A DNA stretch of 64,000 nt from Athripsodes cinereus (Eukaryota; Arthropoda; Insecta; Trichoptera; Leptoceridae), in NCBI GenBank assembly GCA_947579605.1, contig OX388314.1, positions 13,699,982 through 13,763,981 of the forward strand, written 5' to 3'. The notes under the pieces are model-generated. The model ran no database searches and was not told the DNA's origin. It saw nothing but the letters and a program-made list of their open reading frames with translations. Below are positions 46,220 through 57,479 of the stretch, in pieces (the stretch's first letter is position 1; each line of letters begins with the position of its first letter). Position numbers and translations under genes: made by a program.

Positions 46220-46899
46220 AATTGACTAAGGATGAATGTTTTACCGTGAATTTATGTTAAATTCATATTGTTCTACGTTTACAGGTTTCAGCTTTTAATT
46301 ACGTGTTTGGATAGTATTTACGTGGGTTTCTTAATTATGAAAGTAGTGCTTTCGTAATTTAGAAAGAATTGCTTTCATAGTGCTGAACAAATTATATTAA
46401 TATCAGTTTGTTTAACATTTATCTAGTGTAAATATACTAAAAGTAGGTAAATGCAAAACGCTCTTGAAAATATTCTTTCTCCCGTATTTGTATTTGGCTT
46501 CCAGTTTTAAGTGCCCGATATTCATAATGATTTCGCTTTAAATTCTGTTATTTATTTTCTCAACTTTATTTTTTTTTATTTCTTTGTGCACTTTGAGTTG
46601 GATAAAAACTATAGCCATTTTCCCATCAATACCTTAGTACTTTTGAAGGCATGTTTGACATTGGTTGAATTTTTAAGATTATTGATATTTTCATTTTAGA
46701 GTTCTTTTATTCTACCACATTAATCTTTTAATTGGTTGGTTGCGCGCTGTTTAGCTGCCGCCACGCAAATCAAACCGCTCATTTAAATAATTTGATTTTA
46801 CGAAAGATATCGGTCGCATAGTGCTGAACTTTCTTGTGCACGCTAACATTACAAAACCGCGTAGTTTTTGCATCTCATCATCTCTTAAACTTCATCAAA

Positions 46900-47545
46900 A
46901 CTCGAAATAAATTAATATTCATTACTGTTGATTGTCTCTTCAAAACTTTAACAAGTTATCATTTTGTGTTACATTCCCGCTTCTATTGCCAAAACACGTG
47001 TTAAAAAAATCATCCCCTTCCGGGAATCACTCTATTGTCTCACAAGTGCCAGCGTGTAGTGATCAGTGTATGTCCAGTAGTGTAACAGAGAAGGATAACA
47101 ACACCGACTACTCGCAACAACACAGCGGGTGAAAGAGACAAAAATACTGTTTTGTCTACCACGATGCCTATCTCAGATCTCCGTAAGAAGCTTCTCTATG
47201 TCTCCAACGTTTTCTTTGATGTCAACCTAAGTGGAACGCTCGAAAAGAAATACTTCGAGTCGGCTATCGAGAAAATCTGCACTCTTCGTGGATGGCCCCA
47301 GAGTCATCCCAAGAACGTAGAGACGTACGACACCATGACCAAGATATGGGATGGCCTGAGGCAGAGAACTGATGCCAATAAAGATGGAGAGTCCTCTGCA
47401 GTGGCAGCAGCGTTACATGAACTTCATGTTTGACCTAGAAGATGCTTCCAACTTAACTAAAAAGCCACGGCGCTCTTGAGATGGTCACGGACCATTAAAC
47501 AGCGCCGATTACAAATTATCTTTTTATTATTATTATTATTAATGA
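46900..47545 (+). mobile_element. Chimeric LINE-derived retroposon with its own ORF
   Basis: A GC-richer block. The frame 47152-47433 encodes MPISDLRKKLLYVSNVFFDV, then LEKKYFESAIEKICTLRGWP and a C-terminus ending AALHELHV; a second frame, 46932-47132, ends within 30 nt of where the first becomes open, suggesting one ORF split by a frameshift. From about 47455 the sequence switches to the C-terminus and tail of the LINE family seen at 105-326 (KATALLRWSRTIKQRR, then TTATTATTATTATTA). The upstream protein may be an ORF1-type product; I do not recognise it. The reverse transcriptase is missing, so the copy is either an internal deletion or a non-autonomous partner. Confidence 0.6.
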
Positions 47546-47806
47546 TTAGATTTTGCACTCGAAGAATATACTAGCTATGTGTTTTCAAATATCTTACGAA
47601 TATTAATTGTTCTCAAATGTTAATATATTTGGATATTGTAGAGTACGCGCATGAGAGGCATGTCTGTTACATATTATGAGATGGTGGAGGGTGGCATAAT
47701 ATCTAGGGGAAGTCTTAATGGCAACATACTTTGAGACATTTTACTTAATGATTTCATTTGGGGTCTATGTAAACGATAAAGAGTTTCGCTCAATTAATTC
47801 CTTCTT

Positions 47807-48286
47807 AAATTAATTAAAAAAACTTATACTTTTTTATACACACTTATATTTTTATTTTTGTAGACAATATTGTTTCGTCTCTTAATGAGACATTATCAAT
47901 ACTAAACTATGCAAAACAAATAATATTCAATTAAGGTGAAAATACAGTGGTAGTGGTAGAGGGGGGAACAATGGAGGTATGAGGGTATGAAACAAGTGGG
48001 AATATTCTGAGAATTGGGGATGCATTGGGTATTGTTGTTTTATTGACTAAATTATTTACACTATTAATATTTTTATGAATTTCCAATGTTTCTCTTAGTA
48101 ATAATCTTCTATAATCCCCCCCCCCCCACCCCTCTACCACTACCACTGTATTTTCACCTTAATTGAATATTATTTGTTTTGCATAGTTTAGTATTGATAA
48201 TGTCTCATTAAGAGACGAAACAATATTGTCTACAAAAATAAAAATATAAGTGTGTATAAAAAAGTATAAGTTTTTTTAATTAATTT
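47807..48286. mobile_element. Penelope-like fragment between perfect 158-bp inverted repeats
   Basis: Arms 47807-47964 and 48129-48286 are exact reverse complements as far as I can read, with a 164-bp spacer. The spacer and adjoining arm on the minus strand encode LRETLEIHKNINSVNNLVNK and TTIPNASPI, matching the C-terminus downstream of the GIY-YIG domain in the copy at 56833-57171 (ALEILEIHKNKNNLVNIQIP). Each arm has a stem GTCTC-ATTAA-GAGAC followed by GAAAC, preceded by TTGATAAT, again hammerhead-like. Perfect arms mean recent insertion or gene conversion. The C- and G-runs (48114-48127 and 47961-47966) lie at the inner arm ends. Confidence 0.8.
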
Positions 48287-48289
48287 AAT

Positions 48290-49835
48290 ATGGATACACA
48301 AAAAGTGACGGATTACATTGAAAATAATTCCTTCTTACCCACTAAAAGATACACAATACTTGTTCACTATATCTTTACATTGGCGGAGAGAGAAATATGT
48401 AAACACTTTATTTGTAACAAGTGTCATTCAAAATTCAGATATTAGTTTAAGAATTAAAATATTAGGATAAAAACTTTCAATTTTATTCGTTTATTTAGAT
48501 ATATTTATTATGACTTATATGTTTAGCAACTAGTGCTTGGTATTAATATGTATAGATTGTTCTTAATTGATGATTTAATAATAAATAAATAAATAATAAT
48601 TTAATAGTTTCTGCCTATGTGTAAATATTATTTAATAGTTTCAGAAGTAACGTTGTGACGTCTTTAACTCTTCATATCACTTACCTCTGTTCATTATATG
48701 GTGTTTGTTTGTTTGTTGATGTTGTGTTTTGCCACTGAATAATATCTTATGATAGTATAACATCACATTCGTGTAGGCGGGTGTAAGTATAACGATTTTG
48801 GAGGAGTGTTTCAAAGTTTTAACGACTTGATAAGTTTGTCAATCGAATGTTCATTTGGTGAATGTCAGGGGAAAGGTTGTAATAGTAAGTACGTTATAAT
48901 AATTATAATATGCTGAATTATATTATATATAATTTTATTATTTTGTTGGGTACACGCTTAGATTATTCATAACTTTTATTCTATTCTGCGCTCCTCTACC
49001 AATTCGTGTAGTAGAAAATTTCCTTTCTCAATAGATACTATGACATTCAGTGCAATACTTCAGGCAATCCTTTTGAACCTTAAGTAACAACTGCGTAGGT
49101 GATTTATGTAATCCAGCACGTCTCATTTCTAGGTATACCACTGAAAGCTTTCGTACATTCACTGAATGTGTTGATGTTGAGAATAGCACTTGAAGCAGCC
49201 TCAGTCAGTACTCTAGGGATAAAATTAACATGAAATTCATGGAAACCGAATAAGATAGTAATCAATATTACCAGATTGGTGTGTACGCACAAGGCACTAA
49301 GTAAGTAGCTTATAAAATGGATAAGTAGGCTCTTCATCTCCTTACATTTCAATTACATTGTGTTATAATTTTGATACAGATCCGACAGAGTAATTCGATA
49401 CTTGATTCTATAAGAAGTATCGCAAATAATAATATTACATTTTCGTATTTCATGGAAATGGTTTCATAGCATTAGACCTTTTTTTATTAAATCTTTCATA
49501 TTTTTGGGTGGAGTAAGTATTGTAACGCTGTAAGTTGAAACTTCAGCGTTGTCGTTGTAGGTATATAGTACATAGTACCTGTGTATGTAAGTTGAATGGG
49601 GTAAGTTTTTAGGTAGGTTGTTGGGAAGAGGTTTGTCTACAATGTATTAAAAGTATATTGCTTGTAGTAATTTGTAAAATCCACTCATTACTCTTCACCA
49701 AAGATTTTCTATATGAATAAGATTTTTGAATTGCCTGCTATGTTTCTTCCGAAGTTTCGTAAATAAAAAGTTTTTTTTTATTAAGTAGAGCGTTTATTAT
49801 TTGTCAATTAGAGAGATTTAAGTACAGAGATAACA
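48290..49835. other. Anonymous intronic sequence
   Basis: No gene recognised; the open frame 49352-49104 (minus) lacks any motif. Confidence 0.45.
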
Positions 49836-49839
49836 TTTT

Positions 49840-50055
49840 CCGTAAATTTTCGATTAACCTGTAAAAGTCGTGTGTTTCCTCACGTATAAGACAATTCAGC
49901 ATTGAAGACTCCCTCCCATACCCGCATATCTCAGAAGTCGGGGGACTTCTATTTATCCGCTCTTCTAAGCAAAACTTTTGTCCTCACGGGCGGGCCCTAT
50001 TGGGCAGCCTGAAGGTCTGGTCGGCCAATACCGCCTCGTGGGAATTTTTTATGCT
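49840..50055 (+). repeat. Diverged SINE-like/retroposon segment
   Basis: AACCTGTAAAAGTCGTGTGT and ACAATTCAGCATTGAAGACT follow the SINE-like family order; CATATCTCAGAAGTCGGGGG ACTTCTAT is shared with 62503-62532. It runs directly into the 3' side of the R1-like element. Confidence 0.4.
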
Positions 50056-50059
50056 ACAT

Positions 50060-51215
50060 TTACGTCTTCGATGCCCCTCTCAGGAGGATAAAATGCAATC
50101 ACAACCGAATCAAACACAATGAATAACAACAAATAAACAAAGCTTAACAACAATGAACCAACAAAAACCCAAAAAAAACAAGCAAGCACAATTATCAATG
50201 ATTATAAAAATACAGTATTTAATTTGGACCAGAGGCCGAAATAAGGTGTCCAGAGACTTGATATTGGGCTTTCAGAAGGTGAGACCCGAGAGACGCCGTT
50301 ACCAGCGCAATGAAAAGACATTTCCCTCCCAACAGGAACATCCCTCCCATATCTACTCTCCACCAAGGGAGACAGGACGATACACAACAAATAACAAGTT
50401 CGCCCAACAGACCCCGCCGCAAAGGGCAACGATCAATCCTAGAGCGCTCCTACCTCAGTCGGGGGTAAACCCGGCTGACGCAGGAGATCCCACCGAGAAA
50501 CCCATGTCTCCATAAATTCCAAAATGTCCTGAGATTCCGTGGACATTGCAGCACCTCTCCGAACCAAACAGGTCGGGGAGTGTTCTCGCTCATATTACCA
50601 ATCATACTATCCCTAGCATCCATCATCTCGGGGCACTCTCAGAGGATATGCTCCGCACTTTGCGCACCCGTCCCACAAACATACCACGAATTCTCCACTA
50701 GTCCAAGCTCAAAGAGCTTGCCCTTAAGATCACCGTGGCCCGTCACTTATTGTACAGCATGGTGGTTGAGAGACAGAAAACGCCGTTTCATTCTCTCGCT
50801 AACATCCGGGAGGAACTTGTGGACTAACCTGGCAGTCCTCCCCGCATCCCATCTCTCTTGCCAAACTTCCATCGTTCTCTCACGTATTTTGCCGATTGCC
50901 CTATTCAAACCTCTTATCCCGGGCTCCGCTTGAACGGATATTCCGAGATGATTGACCCTACCATCCGCCTTGAGCTTACGTCTGGCTACACTGTCAAGAA
51001 TTTCTTAGTCCGAAGGAAGCACACCAGCTATGACTGGAAGGCCATCACTGGCAGCCGTTCGATATACACCTGTGACGGCAAGCAAAGGAAGTCTCTGTCC
51101 CCTCATTACTGCCGCAGATACAGAACCAACCGCAAGACGGTGCGACCAAACCCGGGCAGCATAGGTGACCTGAGCCACATAGGTCGCCCGATATATGATG
51201 CGCACAATTCAGCAA
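50060..51215 (-). mobile_element. R1/Loa-type LINE, C-terminal half (degenerate)
   Basis: On the minus strand 51205-51005 reads IIYRATYVAQVTYAARVW, then QRLPLLAVTGVYRTAASDGL and PVIAGVLPSD, a motif string typical of the region after the RT domain in R1-clade LINEs. After an in-frame stop the frame continues with ILDSVARRKLKADG, and further on a CCHC-like zinc knuckle region CGTGAQSAEHILWECPEM near 50690-50640. More stops follow towards 50200. The block is markedly GC-richer than its surroundings. Open + frames here (50153, 50580, 50858) are shadows of this element. The RT and endonuclease domains are missing. Confidence 0.75.
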
Positions 51216-51360
51216 TGACACATGCTGTCTATCCTGAAAGTATTATTTTTTATTGGCACAGAGATTATAATCTGCATATTTATTACTTAAATTTAGTTCG
51301 CTGGCTACTCCACTTGTGGAATATGCTGTGTTGGTGTAATAGCAGTAGTAAACATACATA
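51190..51360 (+). repeat. SINE-like repeat, diverged copy
   Basis: CAATTCAGCAATGACACATG, TGTCTATCCTGAAAG, TTCGCTGGCTACTCCACTTG, TGGAATATGCTGTGTTGGTG and a TAGCAGTAGTA tail follow the order of the copy at 44935-45205. Confidence 0.55.
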
Positions 51361-51776
51361 GTATGCGGTTAATATTATAAAATAGATAGATTAAAATAAA
51401 TAAATTCTAGTCGTAAAAATGTTTTTCAGCTCAAGAATTAATAATGTGATATCAACGCTTAAAACTCTTAATATAAAAAAAAAGAACTTATATTAACATC
51501 TTTATTGATATCCATTCTTACTTTCACTAACCTTTTAAATATGAAAGTTATTAGGGATAAATCATTTTTGTATCAAAATTATTTAGTTCAAAGAAGTTTG
51601 TAGTTTTGCGTCAGTTGCGAATATAGCTACTAAATATATTTTCATCCGGCTATATTGCCTTAGGTTTTCAATATTTCTCACGGGGATAACAATTTTCTTG
51701 TATCTAGTTAAGAAGTTACCTTTAAAGGCTTATCTAGTTTGATTTATTAAATTTGAGAGTTAACACTTACTTTTGG

Positions 51777-51866
51777 ACATATTTGATATTAACAAAAACA
51801 CTGTTTTACTTGAGTAATAAATCAGTAGTGAAAAGTAAACAGTGTTTGTGTTAATATCAAATATGT
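51777..51866. repeat. Inverted repeat, ~33-bp arms
   Basis: Left arm ACATATTTGATATTAACAAA AACACTGTTTTACT pairs with the complement of AGTAAACAGTGTTTGTGTTA ATATCAAATATGT (51834-51866), with one mismatch and one indel and a 24-bp loop. No coding content. Confidence 0.85.
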
Positions 51867-51984
51867 TTAAAATGTCTTTTCACTATGTGACCACACAAAC
51901 TCTAGATCATTTTATTTACTTTTGGATCATTTTGAATAATTTATCGACATTTTAAAACAATATTGAAAAAAAATTATGTAAATA

Positions 51985-52135
51985 TTAATAATAATAATAA
52001 TAATAAACTTTATTGTGCCTTAAAAAAACATACATATAAACAGATTATAAATACAAATAATTATCATGCACAATGGGCGAGTTTATCGCGTGCAAGCGAT
52101 ATCTTCCAACTAACCCAATAAATATTGATCTGCAA
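51985..52135 (-). repeat. LINE 3'-end repeat with triplet tail
   Basis: TAA repeats, then AAACTTTATTGTGCCTTAAA, CACAATGGGCGAGTTTATCG and CTTCCAACTAACCCAATAAA; second copy of the family at 1083-1200. Confidence 0.6.
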
Positions 52136-52139
52136 AAGT

Positions 52140-53315
52140 TACCTACATAATGCAATTCTCTTATTCGTTGATGAATTTCTGATGGTACACACAATGAGTA
52201 ATAGTTGTATCCCAAACATTAATATGACGTCGGGTGTGTAATTGGAAACTCCACCCTTCCCGCCTCTCGATAGAACACTGATTAATGACCTTTATAAATT
52301 AATGAAGACTGATAAATATCTTGTCATATTGCCTAACGTGCTCCACTTCTCTCCTGGGAAGCTCATCAATATAATTTATTAGGTATAACACTTGCATAAT
52401 AATTATAAATTGTTTTATTTTCTATTGTAAGGAAATATTTTATGTAGAAAGAACTGTTTTGTTGATCTTTTGGTTGGATAATATTTGGATCTATTAACTT
52501 TGAAATTTTGAAAGTTTAACAACAACAGTTTCAAACTTGTATTACTGTACTGTTTAGATAAGTTTTTGGTAGTCTAATATTTTTGTCATTGGATTGTATA
52601 GGTTGTTGAAAAGTTTTGTACGATAGTAGAGGAAGTTTAGCGAAAGGGATTGTGATTTTTTCTGAAGTTTAGAGATGTCCTCTTTTCTATATTTCATCAC
52701 TGATTTTGACGATCGCCCCACGTCGTTAAAATATCTTTACACAAAAGAGGCGTACTAGTCGTGTCGATTATTTTGACAAACCCCTTTGATAGCAGAAAAT
52801 GGAAAGGTCTGAACCGATATGGTTACGGACACTGTGAAATATTATATCTGTACGAGTGCACGTACTTCCGGCTTCGTGCTACTCATCTTCATAAGGGGAA
52901 ATGCTCTCTACTTACATAGAACATGACATATTATACGCTATCTGACCCAGCTAACTTCGTACCGCCTAACAATCAATGAGTGTCAAACATATTTTGAACC
53001 ACTCTAGATTAATCATTTCAAATTGATCACACCACTGATAGTCAATCTAATTGAATAGGTATTAACTAGGTACACTTCTAGTTAGTAAAATCCAGTTCCC
53101 GACATCCAATTGTGTCAAAAAATTCATAACATAAATCAATGAATGATTAATATTTTTAATCTCTTAACAAACTCCCGTAATTGTCCAAGTGATTGTCCCG
53201 TAATTGCCAAAAAATAAAATTCATCTATGTTGAACAATAATTATACTTAACCCAGATTTGTTTATAAATAATTGTCTGCTGTACGTAATATAATGTAGAT
53301 ACTTATTTTTTAAGG
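52140..53315. other. Anonymous intronic sequence
   Basis: No feature recognised. Confidence 0.45.
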
Positions 53316-53318
53316 TAG

Positions 53319-53497
53319 ATGTTAAATTGTATGAAGTAATGTTACATACCTTCTGAGCTTACGTCATATTAACCTATTCATTTTAAATTTATAAAAAAAT
53401 TTATCCATGATTTTATCAAAATTGAAATTTCAGAACCACAAATGTTAAATTGTATGAAGTAATGTTACATCATACCTTCTGAGCTTACGTCATATTA
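53319..53497. repeat. Direct repeat pair of ~53 bp
   Basis: 53319-53371 and 53442-53497 both read ATGTTAAATTGTATGAAGTA to ACCTTCTGAGCTTACGTCAT ATTA; the second copy has three extra bases (CAT). They are separated by 70 bp. Confidence 0.9.
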
Positions 53498-53564
53498 GTC
53501 ACATTTATGAGCGAACGTTATCAAATTATTTAGATAATTTAAGGGTACGGTATCAATTGTTTAG

Positions 53565-53640
53565 ATTAACAATGTCCTTATAATACGATAGACACCTCTC
53601 TCAATAAAGAGCATACCTGTAGTAGAAGAAAAAAAAGATT
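53565..53640 (+). repeat. Penelope-like terminal repeat, family B (diverged)
   Basis: TTAACAATGTCCTTATAATA, CGATAGACACCTCTCTCAAT and GTAGTAGAAG correspond to the blocks at 33749 and 36677; the GAAA is mutated to GATA here. Confidence 0.45.
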
Positions 53641-53784
53641 TTTAAATTCAGTACATATTTATATAATCTTTACTGAATTAAGTGCCTGTTATTTGACTTA
53701 CAAACTTTTCAATTTCAAGTCGTCATGAATGTGTGTTACACATATTTAGGTATAGTTCATACTTAATGATATTCATACATAGTA

Positions 53785-53905
53785 ATATTCTTTTATTCAA
53801 CCAAAAATATACATTTCAAATATCAAAACAAGATAAAAAAAATTGAAACAAATAATTTTTGCAACGGGTGAGTTTCAAAAATTATCTTAGCGCGATATCT
53901 TCTAA
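53785..53905 (-). repeat. Diverged LINE 3'-end repeat
   Basis: TTGCAACGGGTGAGTTTCAA and TTAGCGCGATATCTTCTAAC are diverged from the blocks at 52070-52115. Confidence 0.4.
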
Positions 53906-55329
53906 CGCGATATGTTCAAAATCAAAGTATCTTAAGGGTGCTATGTGGTGCATTTATGTACCTTAAATTATTTTGAATATGTTCACAATAAATTGTTAAA
54001 TATTATGTATCAAAGCGTACAACATGCAGTTAATAATAACTTTTTTATGCATTTATTTTTACGATTTATTGACAGAAAATATAGAGATATTGAGAATAAA
54101 AGTGGTGAAGGTCACAATAATAATATTATGTAAATGAGTCGTTACGTGACTTGTTTGCTATAGTAATTGTCAAGCAATTAGCGTAACTTATGAACAATGC
54201 ACGTATTACATTGCGTAACAGCAGTAGATATTTCAGAAAAATTGTATTCAAGTGGGTAAATTTTTAGTCTATTTTCTCACAAAAATAACTAAACAAGTAG
54301 AATAATGCGATAAAGACATGAGTTTAATGGCATCTCAATTATTTTCACTTTGGATTATTATACCAGTTAGTATTGTGACTAATGAAATATATATTTACAT
54401 TATCATTATATCAATATCATCTATTAACTATTACATTTGTTCATAAACGATGTGCGCGTACTTACATCACGGTCAATCATTATATTTATAATATAATAAT
54501 TCTTTCATCGCTTCAATACACGCTTCATTCAACACATATTGACTGAAAATTAGTCATATCAGATTTTTATCCACCAGTCTATATTGCATATTTAGTACCC
54601 ACTGCATAATTATTAAAATAGGTGTGTCTATACACGGGAGAATTTGGAATCTAGTATATCTTGTAATTACCTATTACATAGTTTACTATACTTTGCAATG
54701 TAATATAATGTTCCCATATAAATAGGAAATTATTTAGATATTGTTTTGGTCCACCGTTTTTTATCCTAGCTATATATATAATGAGTTACAATTAGGGGAT
54801 TCGATCCCGAGCCTTTTTTCTAATCCCGGGATTTCGGGATTATCTACAGTTGATCCCGGGATCCCGGGACTAGTCCCGGGATTGTATTGGTAATGTAAAG
54901 TGGTAACAAAAAGTCAGTAGGCCATGTCAAAATCACTTTTTTTATTTATCTAGCAATGAATTTAAGTATTGAATCTGCAAAAAGTCGTTTAAACAAAATT
55001 ACACTTCAAACTTCTTCTAAAATAAACAAACAAGGCACTTCTGTTTAAGATTTATAAAACTAACAATTTAACTTTTTTTTTATTTTTAAATTGATTTCTT
55101 GAATTTGTATCTATTTATTTCATAGTTTTAACCCAAAACAGTTTTAGTTTTGTGGGGCAATATATTCTATAATGTTGTTATTTATATTTGTTTGTATGTA
55201 CTATTTTGGAATATTTAAAAAAAAATCAACTAAGACTTATTTAGCTTAACCCATAACAAAAAATACATACTACAGGGATCAATGTTTACACTCGTATTTT
55301 TAAATCAAATTAACCAGAGACTTTATGAA

Positions 55330-55640
55330 TTATTTATTCTAATTAGGTCAATGAGTGATTTTTTGATGCTATTTTTTAAAATATCAAATCGCTCAAACAT
55401 TGTTAAAAGACTATTCCAACCAACGCGATTTGCAGTTAAACAATAAATTAAGCTCTCTTCCATGTTCCTTTTCAATATAGTTTTGAAGCATAGTATCATT
55501 CTTGAAAGATGCTCTTTTGAAAATAAGAACCACTACGAACTTTCTTTACGACTTCATTAATATTCCGGTCATTGGTCAAACTCACCATTACCTACAGATT
55601 TTAATGACTAATCCTGAGTCCAGTTCTTCAGTATCACCAT
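55330..55640 (-). pseudogene. hAT transposase remnant, middle part
   Basis: Minus-strand frames with several shifts read DLDGDTEELDSG, VSLTNDRNINEVVKKVRSGS, NDTMLQNYIEKEHGRELNLL, then CKSRW and, after a frameshift, WNSLLTMFERFDILKNSIKK. The TRWNS-type block followed by a 'ML.R' helix is a standard landmark of hAT transposases (ZBED-like group). It belongs to the outer element at 54793-57839 and continues from the block at 57745-57480, the insertions having split it. Confidence 0.7.
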
Positions 55641-55646
55641 CTAAAT

Positions 55647-56386
55647 CATGCTTGTCTAAAGTGCGGCCCACGGGCCGCATGCGGCCCAAACGCAAATTAT
55701 GAAGATATTTAAAAAATATTTAAATAGAAAATGATGTTTGCAATATTTTATTTTTGCATTAATTTTTGAATTAATCGAAGAGTTTCAATGTATATTTCAA
55801 GATTTTAGAAAAAATGAAGAGAACTTCAATATATTTTCCACCCCATTTTCTTTAGACGTAAATAAATTATCTTCTAATCTTCAAATGGAATGCATTGAAT
55901 TGCAAAGTGCTATTCATCTAAAAGAAAAAATTGGGAATGTTTCTTTATTGGATTTTTATAAAAATTATTTACCTCGCGAAAAATATCCAAATTTTCATAA
56001 CCATGCATTGTTAATGTCGTCAGCTTTTGGTAGTACACATATTTGCGAACAACTTTTTTCAGAAATGAAATATACAAAAAACAAAAATAGGACGAAGATC
56101 ACTAATAAACACCTTGAATATACATTAAGACTTGCAACATCATCAATTGAACCCAATACCGATTTGCTTGTTCAACAAAAGCAAATCCATCCATCACATT
56201 AATTTTACATAGGTATATATGTATAATATATACATTTTTATACATATGTTCATATATAAATATTATACATATATATCTAATTCAAACATGATAAAAAGAT
56301 TTTATTTTATTTTAATAGAACTATGTACATATAGGTATATAGTTAATTTTATTTCCATTTGTTGAAAAAATATTTATGTGCGGCCC
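55647..56386 (+). mobile_element. hAT element (longer sibling of 25084-25549), right end lost
   Basis: Starts CATGCTTGTCTAAAGTGCGG like the copy at 25084 and contains an open frame 55738-56202 for the C-terminal part of a hAT transposase: QMECIELQSA, then NVSLLDFYKNYLPREKYPNF, AFGSTHICEQLFSEMKYTKN, and TKITNKHLEYTLRLATSSIE. The segment around FGSTxxCEQxFSxMK is the hAT dimerisation region, in a subgroup that includes GTF2IRD2-like proteins. The N-terminal half, including the zinc finger and first catalytic Asp, is missing. The right terminus (about 60 bp in the sibling) is replaced by a LINE tail at 56387. Confidence 0.85.
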
Positions 56387-56415
56387 CGATAGCCGTTTAT
56401 GTATTAAATAAATAA
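56387..56415 (+). repeat. LINE 3' tail fragment
   Basis: CGATAGCCGTTTATGTATTA followed by AATAAATAAA; matches the complement of the tail at 38517-38550. Confidence 0.5.
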
Positions 56416-56734
56416 AATATCATCACTAATAGGTTCATTTGGATTTTCCCATGTTCATGTATTTTTGTTAATGTACTTTTGTGCAGTTCTAAAATTGTTA
56501 TTATTATTTTTTGTTTTTTTAATATCTTGACTAGTGACTAAAATTTGTCTTTTAATGAATTTTGTATTTGTATTTAAATTTTTATTTTTTGACTTGAACT
56601 GGAGTATGGCTATGTTTTGTTTGTTTTTATATTTTTGCACATGTGTTGAAAGATTGTGTGATATTATAAAGTTTATCTCTATAATTAAAATGATTTTAAA
56701 AACACTGTATAATTTCCAAATTAAATTTATTCAC

Positions 56735-57345
56735 CTCAAACGTTTTCGCCAAGGCTTCTACTTGGCATCATCAGGAGGACTAATTAGTTAAAGTTCATAT
56801 TTAGTGAGTATGTTTTCTATTACTAACTTATACTAAGGGTGGGGGGAGTTTGAAGGTGGGGGAGAAAGGGCGGAGTTGAGGGTGTTTGATAAGAGGGAAG
56901 GAGATGGGTATATCAACAAAGGAGATGCATATGGTATTTGGATATTCACCAAATTGTTCTTGTTTTTATGGATTTCAAGAATCTCCAAGGCATTTAATTT
57001 GCTAATCTTAGACTCGGAGTGCAAGATCTTAGTACCTTGCATGTCAATAGAATGATCATGTTGTATACAATGGTCTGCAATCTCCGAGTATCCGGATAAC
57101 CCCCTGAATGCCCTGTTATGTTCCTGAATGCGAGTTTTAATTGCTCTACTTGTTTGGCCTATATACTTCATATTACAATCCTTACAACTAATACAATAAA
57201 CCCCACTATTATCTATATTATCTACCCTATCCTTATGATTAAAAAGTAATCTACTTATGTTATTATTGGTATAATATGCACATTTAATATTTTTATTTAC
57301 ATGTTTATTTACTATATGCGAGATTTTACCTAAATATAAAACTTT
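56735..57345 (-). mobile_element. Penelope-like element, GIY-YIG endonuclease and 3' repeat
   Basis: The minus-strand frame from about 57345 reads LGKISHIVNKHVNKNIKCAY, HKDRVDNIDNSGVYCISCKD, then MKYIGQTSRAIKTRIQEHNR and a C-terminus rich in Pro/Ser ending at 56833. VYCISCKDC..KYIGQT is the GIY-YIG nuclease core as found at the C-terminus of Penelope-like reverse transcriptases; the catalytic Arg (RIQEH) is present. The RT domain is absent. Downstream, the minus strand at about 56790-56745 has CCTGATGATGCCAAG..CTTGGCGAAAACG, a stem-loop with hammerhead-like flanks. The segment lies inside the hAT transposon at 54793-57839. Confidence 0.85.
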
Positions 57346-57392
57346 TATAAGTATATATTTTTTATAAGTATATATTCTTTTATAAGTAAAAC

Positions 57393-57441
57393 TTTATAAG
57401 TATACAGATAAATATAAAATATTTATCTGTATACTTATAAA
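57393..57441. repeat. Perfect 22-bp palindrome with 5-bp loop
   Basis: TTTATAAGTATACAGATAAA TA, loop TAAAA, and the exact complement at 57420-57441. It sits between the Penelope-like fragment and the resumed hAT transposase remnant. Confidence 0.9.
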
Positions 57442-57479
57442 GGCGCTTGCCGTATATTGTGTTTAAATAATTAAATAAA

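Noticed and set aside
46740..46900. GC-richer stretch upstream of the chimeric LINE as a host promoter or first exon
   Set aside because: No splice donor in phase with the kinase exons and it adjoins a retroposon ORF; more likely its 5' UTR.
50153..51361. Three plus-strand frames of 117-167 codons in a GC-rich block
   Set aside because: The R1-type motifs (LLAVTGVYRTAASDGLP, CxxG...EHILWECPE) are all on the minus strand; the plus frames are shadows.
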